From: Candidatus Heimdallarchaeota archaeon
GTDB lineage: Archaea > Asgardarchaeota > Heimdallarchaeia > Heimdallarchaeales > Kariarchaeaceae
Assembly (NCBI GenBank): GCA_030149205.1
Contig: JASBSB010000001.1
Coordinates: 776,712 to 840,711 of the forward strand
Direction: 5' to 3'
DNA: 64,000 nt
The notes under the pieces were generated by a model. That model had not been told where the DNA came from. It made no database searches and saw nothing but the letters and a program-made list of their open reading frames with translations. Below, piece by piece: positions 36,688 to 45,097 of this stretch (its first letter is position 1; each line of letters opens with the position of its first letter). Made by a program: the position numbers and the translations under genes.

Positions 36688-37608
36688 TTACCAAGTCTTT
36701 ATCCAATCAAAGTTTTTGGTATGTGAGCGTAAATGTTCAACAACAGCTGGATTGGATATCTCAAGACGTTGGAAAAGAAAATATTCAAGTTCAATACCCA
36801 TGCTGTATCTTATCAGATCCAATTTCGATTTGTGTTGGTCATCACCATCTAAGAAAGTTTCAAACAATTGTTCATATGATTCTAACTGTTCAACTAATCC
36901 GTCTACAAGCGCTTTGAGTTCATTATATTCACCTTTATTTATGAGTGATACAAACCTGTTAACTATTTTTAGACTTGGAACTAAGTTCTTAGCCTTGTTA
37001 TAACGTTTCCCATTGAAAGTACATACCCAACCCTTTCCATCAAAATTAACAGAAGGTGCGGCCTCCCTTCTGTTGCCAAACGGAAAATTGAGGTAAGTAA
37101 GCAATTGAATTAGGTCTCTGTTTAAATCAAGAGAGTAAGTTGAAGGATGATCTATGTTATATCCACTAAGTACTGCCCAAAACAATACTGAGGATATATC
37201 CTTAGGTATACCCCCTATCAAACTAAGTGAATTTTCTTGATGTAAGACTGTATGACTTAACAGTTCCTTTAGTATATTCCGGATCTGATCTTCTGCTTCG
37301 TCTATTGATAAGGGCACACCATGTAAAAGTACCTCAATACGATGCAATGCGTCCTCCAATCCATACACATTATCTGTCGTCCCCACCATGAGGAGCTTTA
37401 AAGAATCTGTGACCTCTAAATATTTAAAGCGAACGGTAAAGTTTTCTGATTGGATTAACTGGAGATGTGTATTTGAAAGTTCCTTGGTGACTGCTTCAAT
37501 TGCTTGAAAAATACCAGTCATCAGAACAGTATCAGTAGTAATAGGTTTACCAATCTCCACTAACACCTCTGGAACCCCAGTTTCAGTGACTATTGCAAAT
37601 GAACTCAT
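36688..37608 (-). CDS. Longin-like domain protein
   Basis: 306 residues, soluble. The N-terminus (SSFAIVTETGVPEVLVEIGK...FKYLEVTDSLKLLMVGTTDN) has the strand-turn-strand, helix, strand pattern and the T-x-T-GVP turn similar to the cytosolic domains of the 7TM-longin proteins at 14852 and 15935, and continues with helix HRIEVLLHGVPLSIDEAED. A helical and mixed C-terminal region of about 190 residues follows. Likely a GTPase-associated regulator of the Asgard longin/roadblock group; no enzymatic motif visible. It is four bases downstream of the 4-TM protein gene 37613, so the two are probably co-transcribed. Confidence 0.5.
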   Translation of the reverse strand: MSSFAIVTETGVPEVLVEIGKPITTDTVLMTGIFQAIEAVTKELSNTHLQLIQSENFTVRFKYLEVTDSLKLLMVGTTDNVYGLEDALHRIEVLLHGVPLSIDEAEDQIRNILKELLSHTVLHQENSLSLIGGIPKDISSVLFWAVLSGYNIDHPSTYSLDLNRDLIQLLTYLNFPFGNRREAAPSVNFDGKGWVCTFNGKRYNKAKNLVPSLKIVNRFVSLINKGEYNELKALVDGLVEQLESYEQLFETFLDGDDQHKSKLDLIRYSMGIELEYFLFQRLEISNPAVVEHLRSHTKNFDWIKTW

Positions 37609-37612
37609 AGTT

Positions 37613-38044
37613 TCACCTTTTTCTCGCTAAGTAAATAGAAGCCAAACCAGCCATGAAACCTCCAAACTCAAAAACCTTTCCTGTGTCAGCTAAGGCAGTA
37701 AGGATATCGGAGTTAGAAACTTTCAAATAGATTATCAGGTCAATTACCTGCTTTATAGAGAAGAAAAGAAAAGCAGTGACGATCATAAATTGTGAATCCA
37801 AACTTTCCCTAAGCTTTTGAAGTCTGACACGCTTGTAATTTTTCGACAGGGAATAGATTCCGTAGATAACAATTGTTGCACTAAACCATACCGCATTGAC
37901 CAGGATGATTATCTGTGTATTAGAAAACAATACCCTTGCCCAGTCAAAATATGCCTCCAACGCATATGTGAGAACCCCTAACAATATATATCCAAAGAAA
38001 ATCAATAATGAAATTTTTGTAATTGGATGAACCTTGGTTTCCAT
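37613..38044 (-). CDS. Four-TM membrane protein, unknown
   Basis: 143 residues with four hydrophobic helices (about residues 10-30, 42-65, 88-108, 120-140) and short loops, one basic (KNYKRVRLQKLRESL). It could recruit the longin-like protein encoded immediately downstream, since the stop and next start are only four bases apart. A TATA-like AATATAATA lies about 24 bases before the ATG on the reverse strand. No family recognised. Confidence 0.5.
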   Translation of the reverse strand: METKVHPITKISLLIFFGYILLGVLTYALEAYFDWARVLFSNTQIIILVNAVWFSATIVIYGIYSLSKNYKRVRLQKLRESLDSQFMIVTAFLFFSIKQVIDLIIYLKVSNSDILTALADTGKVFEFGGFMAGLASIYLARKR

Positions 38045-38425
38045 TCTTAAAATCTACCTATATTATATTGAAAACTCTACTAATTATAGATATTTTTAAA
38101 AACACCAAACATATAGAGTTTTTTTTTAAATATAACACAATTATTCACCAAATACTATAATTTATGGAAGCATTATTGAATATTTTCAATATTGTTAGCC
38201 TTTATTCCGAATTATCTAAGTTGTTTGTCTGATTTTACCCCTCAAATCTCAGCCAATTCTTCTACCTGAGTAATTACAGAATTTGAATGTTAGCTGAGTT
38301 TTATGTTAGAAGGGGGAATAATATGTATCTGAATCCCCTTTGTGGTAAAGCAAATTTATTACCCTTTAATTGCAGTCAACTGTGCAGTCATACTGTGATA
38401 TAAAACATTACAAAACAAATATGTT
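38045..38425. other. Intergenic region, no supported gene
   Basis: 381 bases between the 4-TM gene and the antiporter gene, both on the reverse strand. It holds the 4-TM gene promoter, a nine-T run at 38119-38127 on the plus strand, a weak GC-stem hairpin around 38311-38341, and a 26-codon ORF at 38323-38403 with a partial AN1-like cysteine pattern that I do not accept as a gene. Confidence 0.4.
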
Positions 38426-39637
38426 TCACGAGAGGTTTATCTCTCCAGCCTGAGTGATTGCAAATTTTGCACCAAAGGAACCTAAGAATTCTGAGACAAG
38501 AGTTGTCAGAATGATTATATCCTCAATTTCTATCCCCAACGCACCCATGTTTGCATCTATCAGCTTTTGTGAGATTATGGTGGCCAATCCAAGTGCCACA
38601 CCACCCTGAGCAAGAAAGCTATATCCAATATTTTTCTTAACGGGGAGTTGAAGATCAACAAATTTTCCACCGATTTTAAATCCCCCAACCTTGCCTACTG
38701 TTCTTGCTATCAGATATAATAAGGCTAACAGGGGAAAAGTAAGCAGGTTATCAATTGAGACTCTCATTCCTACTAAAGTGAAAAATAATAATAGAATTGG
38801 ACTCATTAATATTTCTAGTTTGTCTCGTGCCCTCTCATAGTTGTCTCCCCCAAGGTTCGTTGTGGTTACACCTATCATCATGGTGGTGGTTATTATAGAG
38901 GTCTGAAGGTAGAATGCAACTCCCATACTTGCCAATAACAGGGCAAGGGTGAGCTCCATCATAGGAATCTCCTCATCCATACGTTCAATTATCACCTCAA
39001 GAAATAGTCCTGCACCCAAGCCAAGGACCAAAGCGAAACCAATCTCATGAATGATCCCAATTACAAAGCCCAGAGGGGATATGTCATGGCCCAGTTCTAA
39101 GGCTAAGAAAACCAAGACAGTCTCAATGACGAAAACTGCCACAATATCATCAAGTGCCAGAATCCACTGAGCAAGCCTGGTTAACGGACCCTCTGATTTA
39201 AATTTTCTAAAAATCTCAACTGTGGCAGCAGGAGCTGTGGCTGTGGCAAGTCCTGCAAGTATGACAGCCAAAAGATAATCCTGTGAGACCAGAATAGTGA
39301 CGAAGAACACAATAAAAAAAGTTCCAATGGTCTCTGCAAAAAGAAGAACCAACACTGTTTTCCTCTCTTTGAACAGTTTTTTTAGCTTAAGCTCAGTGCC
39401 AATTTTAAACCCTATCAAACCCAGAGCCACATTTTCTATGAAAATAAACCATGTGTGAATCCTAACATCAAGATTTACCCCATAGAAGACTGTATTTCCT
39501 ATGATCAACCCAGAAAGCAGGTAGACCACTATATGGGGCACACCTATTTTTTCGAACAGGAGAGCACCTACTGTTCCAATTAACATCAGTCCGCCTATAA
39601 ACAGTATAGGAAAATCCAGAAAAAAGGTGTAGACCAC
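38426..39637 (-). CDS. Cation:proton antiporter, CPA2 family
   Basis: 403 residues with about 12-13 membrane helices. The transport core has the double-aspartate motif WILALDDIVAVFVIETVLV and the preceding AVILAGLATATAPAATVEIF, as in KefB/NapA-like monovalent cation/proton antiporters. It exchanges Na+ or K+ for H+ across the cytoplasmic membrane. There is no C-terminal TrkA-N regulatory domain, so it is the bare transporter. Start is GTG at 39637, 23 bases from a TATA-like element TATTTTATAG on the reverse strand. Confidence 0.88.
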   Translation of the reverse strand: MVYTFFLDFPILFIGGLMLIGTVGALLFEKIGVPHIVVYLLSGLIIGNTVFYGVNLDVRIHTWFIFIENVALGLIGFKIGTELKLKKLFKERKTVLVLLFAETIGTFFIVFFVTILVSQDYLLAVILAGLATATAPAATVEIFRKFKSEGPLTRLAQWILALDDIVAVFVIETVLVFLALELGHDISPLGFVIGIIHEIGFALVLGLGAGLFLEVIIERMDEEIPMMELTLALLLASMGVAFYLQTSIITTTMMIGVTTTNLGGDNYERARDKLEILMSPILLLFFTLVGMRVSIDNLLTFPLLALLYLIARTVGKVGGFKIGGKFVDLQLPVKKNIGYSFLAQGGVALGLATIISQKLIDANMGALGIEIEDIIILTTLVSEFLGSFGAKFAITQAGEINLS

Positions 39638-39765
39638 AACAAAGATATTAGGGATTCTATAAAATATTTTTGCAGTGGGATGTTCTTAGTAGAGAGAAAT
39701 TGGTTGAAAACTACAGGTTCCAAATTAGAGTGGGTTAAATGGACTCAAGATATCCTTATGGTTAA

Positions 39766-40587
39766 TTATATCAGTGGTGTGTCCACAAGATTTGCCCATT
39801 CCTTCATTGAGCCATCGTAGACCGAAACCTGATACCCCAAATATCTGAGGATGTACGCAACCAAGCTCGCTCTTACCCCACCTTGGCAGTAGGTCACAGT
39901 GGGTTTGGTTTCGTCAACCCCCAACGTATCAAGCATGGTTTTAAGTTCTATCTCAGGTTTCAATTCTGAAATCTCCTCCGTTGTATTTCCAGAGAGGAGA
40001 AAATCAGTCCATTCACACCATTGAGACCCTGGTATCTTTCCACCCCGAAGATTTTCTCTCAGATCAGATCCTAAGTTTTCTTCAGTGCTCCTGACATCTA
40101 AAATGTTATACGACCGCAACTTAGAACGCAGGGTATCTTTGTCAACCAACAAATCATCCTTTTTCTTAATTCTATACTCTGGAACATTATTGGGTGGTGA
40201 TTGAATACGCACACTCACAGGATATCCTCTGGTAATCCACCCCTGCCAGCCACCATTCAGGAGTGCTACCTTCTCATGTCCAAAATACAATAGGGTCCAC
40301 AAAAATCTAGCTGCAAATAAGGAGCCGTCTGAATCGTATGCAATAACAAAACTATCATTTGAGATACCTAAGTCTCTCATCAACAGTAAGAATTCATCCT
40401 CAGTGGGAATGTACAACCCAGGCTCACCATCTACCTCTGATTTTACGTATGGGTGACAGGTTCGCCTGATTGACGTTGGAATATGAGCTCTCCTGTATTC
40501 ATGCTCACTGTAACAACAATCTACTAAAATATAGTCTCCGTTTTCATCAATTAGCTTTTTTAGATCCTCAGGTGTGCTTAACAACAA
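39766..40587 (-). CDS. Thiosulfate/3-mercaptopyruvate sulfurtransferase
   Basis: 273 residues, two rhodanese domains. The C-terminal domain holds the catalytic loop YCQGGVRASLVAYIL with active-site C234; the loop CQGGVRAS is closer to thiosulfate sulfurtransferases than to the CGSGVTA of mercaptopyruvate enzymes. The N-terminal domain begins LVDCCYSEHEYRRAHIP and is non-catalytic. It transfers a sulfane sulfur to a thiophilic acceptor in the cytosol. Start is TTG at 40587; an AT element lies about 24 bases upstream. No N-terminal signal. Confidence 0.92.
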   Translation of the reverse strand: MLLSTPEDLKKLIDENGDYILVDCCYSEHEYRRAHIPTSIRRTCHPYVKSEVDGEPGLYIPTEDEFLLLMRDLGISNDSFVIAYDSDGSLFAARFLWTLLYFGHEKVALLNGGWQGWITRGYPVSVRIQSPPNNVPEYRIKKKDDLLVDKDTLRSKLRSYNILDVRSTEENLGSDLRENLRGGKIPGSQWCEWTDFLLSGNTTEEISELKPEIELKTMLDTLGVDETKPTVTYCQGGVRASLVAYILRYLGYQVSVYDGSMKEWANLVDTPLI

Positions 40588-40815
40588 AAACCATGTTCAC
40601 GACCTGTATTTTAATATTGCTGGAATTCGATGGATAATTCTCAAACTGTCTCCGAGTCTTCAAGGAAAAAAATCATTTAACATACTTAGCTAAACCATTA
40701 AAATTCAGAAGCAGGTATTAAATTCAAAACCAAGGTCAGATTGACCTAGAACTTCGAAATAAATAGGAAACAGAAATTAAAGAAAGCTAATAAACCATCT
40801 TGCACAATTAAATAT

Positions 40816-41190
40816 ATGTCAATCAAATTTGACAGCAGTGCAATTGAGAAAGAAGAACGAAACTTCAGACAGTTATCCTTAACCAAGGATCAAAGGAACA
40901 TTGTGGAAGCTCTCGCAGAAGGACTGATACAGAAGATTGAGATATCAAAGCTTGCAGCAATGGGGTTCATGTGGAGGGCGGTGAGAGAATGGCAGGTCAC
41001 AAATTCTATGACATTGGCACAACTTGAGGTCAGTCCACCAAAAGAGCGAATGCTGGCTGTTCGTCAAATGTCTGAGATCGTCAAAGGTTACCTAATAAAC
41101 GTTCTACGAAACTCTGAGGACGAGAACACAGTGCGAAGGGCCGCTGATTCAATGGTCAGTTTTTATATCTCAAAGTTCTCAATGAGATAG
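40816..41190 (+). CDS. Small helical hypothetical protein
   Basis: 124 residues, almost wholly helical and strongly charged. RNFRQLSLTKDQRNIVEALA and IEISKLAAMGFMWRAVREWQ are the main hydrophobic-face helices; the protein ends in KFSMR. No motif or known family is recognised. TAATAAACC centred about 25 bases before the ATG suggests a leaderless mRNA. It stands alone between the convergent region at 41191 and the reverse-strand sulfurtransferase gene. Confidence 0.45.
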   Translation: MSIKFDSSAIEKEERNFRQLSLTKDQRNIVEALAEGLIQKIEISKLAAMGFMWRAVREWQVTNSMTLAQLEVSPPKERMLAVRQMSEIVKGYLINVLRNSEDENTVRRAADSMVSFYISKFSMR

Positions 41191-41565
41191 GGATAAAATA
41201 CCACTAGAAACATAATTTATTCTGTAAGCATAGTTTAGAAATAAATAAGATATTTTCAATTAAATCACTCCCCTTAGTTCGGAGCTTGATGCTGACTTGA
41301 TCTAATTGGAGATATAGATTCAATTCAACATAATTTCAATTCGACTTATTTGTAATTTCAAAATTTCAGATCTCGATCTTTTTATTGATACACCTGATAA
41401 TTCTACTCTTTCGGTAATCTTCATTTCCATCAGGAAAGTCAATAAGCATATAGATCTTATTTTACACTCTAATTAAGAGTGTTTTTAAAATACAAAGGTA
41501 AAACTTTACAATATTTTTCGATTATAGTTGAAAGTTGTTAGATATCAGAATCTTTTCTAAAAAAA
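41191..41565. other. Intergenic region between convergent genes
   Basis: 375 bases without a supported gene between the stops of the 124-residue and 365-residue proteins. AT-rich, with a strong hairpin at 41464-41482. No ORF, promoter or repeat is apparent otherwise. Confidence 0.45.
41464..41486. terminator. Hairpin followed by T-run
   Basis: ACACTCT and AGAGTGT form a perfect seven-base stem around a five-base AATTA loop, with four T residues directly after on the plus strand. It resembles an intrinsic terminator. It is 274 bases past the stop of the 40816 gene and 80 bases beyond the stop of the 41566 gene, so it could serve either. Confidence 0.4.
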
Positions 41566-42663
41566 CTATTCCTCCTTTTTCTGAACAACAAAGGTAAGTT
41601 CTATCCCTAAGACCTCCCTTAATTTTTGATAGAATACTTGATAGTATTTTTTAGGAACAAAAATTATTAGATATAATGTTGACCTCTCCAATTTTCTTGA
41701 CATATAATATAAACTACTATAACCTAACCAAATAAACCATGAATTAAAATCCCCTTTATGGTTTTTTAGTCCACTATTTTCTTCTGAAAATAATGGAGAA
41801 AGCCTAGTTTTCAGATGGTCTACTACGTTGAATTCATCATTAGTGCCTATTCCTGCTATCTTTATGATTCTATCCCATTTATGACTAACTTTACGAATAT
41901 AAAATTCATTTTTCCCATCATAATAACTGATCAAAAATGTTAATATTGCAGTTAAAAGGCCTAACAATATTACCTGTGCTATACTTGGTTTTGTAAGTGT
42001 ATGATAAACCCAACCTATAACAAAGCCAACAGACAAAGAGAGAAGGAGAATCCCAATCAAGAATGAAGTTAAAGGGCTAAATTCAATCTTTGTTTGTTCA
42101 TCAGACAGAATTAAAATAAGATCGTCACTTTCAATGTAGGAAACAGGATATGAAACTTTTAATTCCTGCATTTCAAATTTATCCATCAATGTAGATTTAA
42201 TTTCGATTAGTTCGTAGTATTCTCCTATCAGTTCGATAACAAGTGAGAGTAATGTCTGCTCAATTCTAATTTGAATAAGAGACAATGCACCAACTAATTC
42301 TATGATCTCTTTCTCTAATTGACCTCTCTCAGATTCAGTAAGATTATTTATAGTTATTTTAACAGAAAATTTAGATACTTTGTTCAAGAAATATAAAATA
42401 AATTTACCTTTCAGAATAAATTGAGAGAATATTAAGAAATAAAGGACAACAAGAAGTAAGTTTACAAATAATAAATCATAAATGTAAGATAAAACTATTA
42501 GAAGAAATAACGCTAATACACTCATTAAAAATACTTGAGAAAGAAATTTCTCATATTTTGATAATTTAACATTATCAGTTTCGATTGTAATATTAGGGTT
42601 TTTTTCTTTGAGAGATATTAAACAATCAACCAACCAATTTGCAACTTCTTCAGATTCACTCAT
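41566..42663 (-). CDS. Membrane protein with ferredoxin-like repeats, paralogue A
   Basis: 365 residues from ATG 42663. Two pairs of membrane helices (about residues 45-90 and 200-245) alternate with two soluble alpha/beta segments (SVKITINNLTESERGQLEKE and the region around YLIIFVPKKYYQVFYQKLRE). The nearest relative is the 633-residue protein encoded upstream, aligned over its first 380 residues. I rejected the upstream GTG: it would place an identical 25-base TATA-bearing block inside the coding region, and the ATG is 26 bases from the TATA centre in both genes. Family unknown. Confidence 0.6.
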   Translation of the reverse strand: MSESEEVANWLVDCLISLKEKNPNITIETDNVKLSKYEKFLSQVFLMSVLALFLLIVLSYIYDLLFVNLLLVVLYFLIFSQFILKGKFILYFLNKVSKFSVKITINNLTESERGQLEKEIIELVGALSLIQIRIEQTLLSLVIELIGEYYELIEIKSTLMDKFEMQELKVSYPVSYIESDDLILILSDEQTKIEFSPLTSFLIGILLLSLSVGFVIGWVYHTLTKPSIAQVILLGLLTAILTFLISYYDGKNEFYIRKVSHKWDRIIKIAGIGTNDEFNVVDHLKTRLSPLFSEENSGLKNHKGDFNSWFIWLGYSSLYYMSRKLERSTLYLIIFVPKKYYQVFYQKLREVLGIELTFVVQKKEE

Positions 42664-42682
42664 ATAATCAGTTGCCCAGCGA

Positions 42683-42707
42683 TTCTTATAAATATTTCCC
42701 ACAAATT
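42683..42707 (-). promoter_or_regulatory. Conserved 25-bp promoter block of paralogue A
   Basis: These 25 bases are identical to 44721-44745. On the reverse strand they read AATTTGTGGGAAAT followed by ATTTATAAGAA, that is, a purine-rich BRE-like GGGAAA and a TTTATAAG TATA box centred 26 bases before the ATG. Confidence 0.6.
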
Positions 42708-42799
42708 ACGGTATTTCCTATAACTTTAGGCTAAGAGAAAGATTTCTCCAATTTTTGAATTTCATTCAGCCTTAATTTAATTAAGTTTCTGAAACAATG

Positions 42800-44701
42800 T
42801 TAAAGCTTTATTGGATACAATAAGAAATAAAAAACCATTGCATATTCGATTACCAATGCTGACAAATAGATAAGAGATAACTTCATATAGACCCTCAATC
42901 TCTCTCCAGGTTCTGATATTGAATTGATGCTGCTATTCCTAAACACCGAAGGATTGAACTTGAGGAATAAACTCGCAAGCTGAAGAGAGACAACTCCAAA
43001 CATTAAGATTTCATACAATCCCCAACCAGAATACATGAAATAATCAAGTTTATACACATTCAAACGCACAAATCCATGAGTTATTTTAAGATAAATTAAT
43101 ACACCTATACTCAAGATTGAAAATAAGTTTAAGGTGACATCCTTAAGATAAATTTTTGAATAATTTAACTCATCTGTTGCAATTGAGTTTCCATCTGAGT
43201 TAGACAAAAGCTGCAGAATATAACTATCAAATTCAGAGAGCGTGGTTACAGAGTATAGTCCAGGAAAGAACATAACGAAGGGTATGAAGGTCATTAAAAC
43301 ACCGATTATAACAGTTAAAATAACCAAATATGGTGTGGGTCGATAACCTGGCTGATATGAAAAGAATTCTGCAGCAATAAATCCTGAAATCCCACTAATC
43401 ACCGTAAATTCTAGAAAAAGAGATAGATAAAATCTTAGATTTTCCCTTTGAAAATACATGTCAAATTTATTTTTATAAATGGTGTTAATGCTATTCCCTT
43501 TTGTTGAATTTACAAGGCTTGAGATCATCTCTTGACCAGTGAAAGGATTAAACTCCGATCCCAAGGATTCCCTAACTTTCCTAAAATAATCAGTATAATA
43601 AAGTATTGGAACATCGATCAAAACATACATTTTTGCTCCTTTTAGCCTTTTAAATCTGTAATAGAAATCAACATAACTCCATGAAAACCAAGAATTATTT
43701 ATTCCCGGATGACTTCTCATCTTGGAATATTGTTTCGGGTAAAGGTCTGAAAGTTTGACTTTTAAGAATTCAGTCATTTTGATGTAATCATCTTTGCCCA
43801 CAGCACCAACTCTGATTGATTTCATTCCCTTATGAGCTATTTTTTGATTGTAATAGTCTTTTTTAGCATCGAGCACATTTAAAGCTGACAAAATGGCTGA
43901 AATACTGATTGCCAAAACTATTGTTGACAGGATATCTATAGGTGAAAATACATAAACTACTCCTGCTATAATGATAGCTAAAACCGAAGACAAAAATAAA
44001 AATATCACAATCAGTCCAAAGGGTCTCTCAAACTTTATGCTGGTGTTTTCGTCTGATAAAATCACGACTAACCCATCAGCCTCTGAGTAATAAATAGAAC
44101 GAGATGTTGTTGGTGACCTGTTAAAGTCAATATTAGATGTTTTCAAGGGGTTCTGACTTGTTGCTTCTTCTGATACAGATTCTAGTTCATTTTTCGTAGT
44201 ATCACTTTGAAGGCTTTCCAATGCTACAGATAGTGTTTTAGTTATATCTTTTAAGTTATTTGAAGAACCTATTAACTCTATTTCAATTTCTGATGAATTC
44301 ACTCTAATATCATACTTAATACTGTTTAACTCACCAGATATTTTCTCTAAATCTTTTTTGAGCTCATTATCCTCATATATCCCATTGATTTTTATATAGC
44401 TCTGGTATTGAGTAACTTTATTAAGAAAAAAATCCACTAATATCTTACCAAATCTGCTCGTAAGAAAAGAGAACCCAATAAATATCACAAATAATAATTT
44501 TAATATTTCTGATCCAAAAAAAAAGATATAAATCAAGAGGAGGATATAGCCCAAGAAAATCAGTATTGAAAGGGTTGAAAAAACCTTACCATATCTCAAA
44601 GGGCTTGGTCCCAAAATTTTTATTTTAAGATCAGGATTTTTAGTTTTAATTGAAACAAGCTTTCTGACGAGCTTATTTGAGACTTCATCTGTTTCCTCCA
44701 T
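42800..44701 (-). CDS. Membrane protein, long paralogue B
   Basis: 633 residues from ATG 44701. The first 390 match paralogue A in layout: paired helices, a soluble stretch (YIKINGIYEDNELKKDLEKI...), a second pair of helices, and a C-terminal region with VDFYYRFKRLKGAKMYVLID. An extra 230 residues add four or five more membrane helices and a loop with LSNSDGNSIATDELNYSKIY. As with A, the start lies 26 bases from the TATA box in the shared 25-bp block. Probably a local duplication with a fused extra module; function unknown. Confidence 0.6.
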   Translation of the reverse strand: MEETDEVSNKLVRKLVSIKTKNPDLKIKILGPSPLRYGKVFSTLSILIFLGYILLLIYIFFFGSEILKLLFVIFIGFSFLTSRFGKILVDFFLNKVTQYQSYIKINGIYEDNELKKDLEKISGELNSIKYDIRVNSSEIEIELIGSSNNLKDITKTLSVALESLQSDTTKNELESVSEEATSQNPLKTSNIDFNRSPTTSRSIYYSEADGLVVILSDENTSIKFERPFGLIVIFLFLSSVLAIIIAGVVYVFSPIDILSTIVLAISISAILSALNVLDAKKDYYNQKIAHKGMKSIRVGAVGKDDYIKMTEFLKVKLSDLYPKQYSKMRSHPGINNSWFSWSYVDFYYRFKRLKGAKMYVLIDVPILYYTDYFRKVRESLGSEFNPFTGQEMISSLVNSTKGNSINTIYKNKFDMYFQRENLRFYLSLFLEFTVISGISGFIAAEFFSYQPGYRPTPYLVILTVIIGVLMTFIPFVMFFPGLYSVTTLSEFDSYILQLLSNSDGNSIATDELNYSKIYLKDVTLNLFSILSIGVLIYLKITHGFVRLNVYKLDYFMYSGWGLYEILMFGVVSLQLASLFLKFNPSVFRNSSINSISEPGERLRVYMKLSLIYLSALVIEYAMVFYFLLYPIKL

Positions 44702-44720
44702 ACAGCCATTTATCCACCCC

Positions 44721-44745
44721 TTCTTATAAATATTTCCCACAAATT
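44721..44745 (-). promoter_or_regulatory. Conserved 25-bp promoter block of paralogue B
   Basis: Identical over 25 bases to the block before paralogue A, with the same 26-base spacing to the ATG at 44701. The TATA core TTTATAAG is at 44723-44730. Confidence 0.6.
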
Positions 44746-45097
44746 GAAAATTTATCCTTAATTGTGAATATTAGGTTTAATGGCTCTCAACAAACTTAAG
44801 GCTAACCAATTACCGATCTTTGAAAGATGACCAAAATTATGGTTCGTCATCCACAATTTATAATTGTCAAATCTTCTTTCTTTATAACGAACCTCATGTC
44901 TACATATTATTAAATTGTAGATACTATCAACAATTGTGTTCTTAACAAAGGGAAGAATTCAAAATTTTAAATCAATAAAAGATCAATTATTTAATCTTGT
45001 AAAACTAAATGTTTTATTAGGAGAAAATGAAAGTGGTAAAACCTATTTCCTTGAGTTTTTGTATTTAATTTAATTAGCTAGCATCTAATGAAAAACA
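44741..45097. other. Intergenic region with P-loop relic
   Basis: 357 bases upstream of paralogue B. Apart from that gene's promoter at the left edge and the AAA/OLD-like fragment at 44936-45073, I see only AT-rich spacer and no repeat or RNA gene. Confidence 0.4.
44936..45073 (+). pseudogene. Truncated N-terminus of an AAA/OLD-like ATPase
   Basis: 45 codons read from GTG at 44936 to TAA at 45071. The sequence GRIQNFKSIKDQLFNLVKL then NVLLGENESGKTYFLEFLYL is the classic first strand and Walker A (G-x4-GKT) of SMC/RecF/OLD-type ABC ATPases (typically I-x-NFKSIKD...LNVLIGENGSGKS). Nothing of the rest of an ATPase follows, so this is a relic of an insertion or a decayed defence-type nuclease or ATPase gene. 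The motif match is strong, the gene identity is not. Confidence 0.6.

Noticed and set aside
38305..38345. Hairpin with AAGGGG/CCCCTT stem
   Set aside because: Stem is six bases, loop is long and no T-run follows; no clear terminator or riboswitch role.
38323..38403. 26-codon ORF with an AN1-zinc-finger-like stretch (CGKANLLPFNC)
   Set aside because: Only three of the needed cysteine pairs are partly present, the first pair lacks one cysteine, and there is no ribosome-binding site. Probably chance in a gene-free region.
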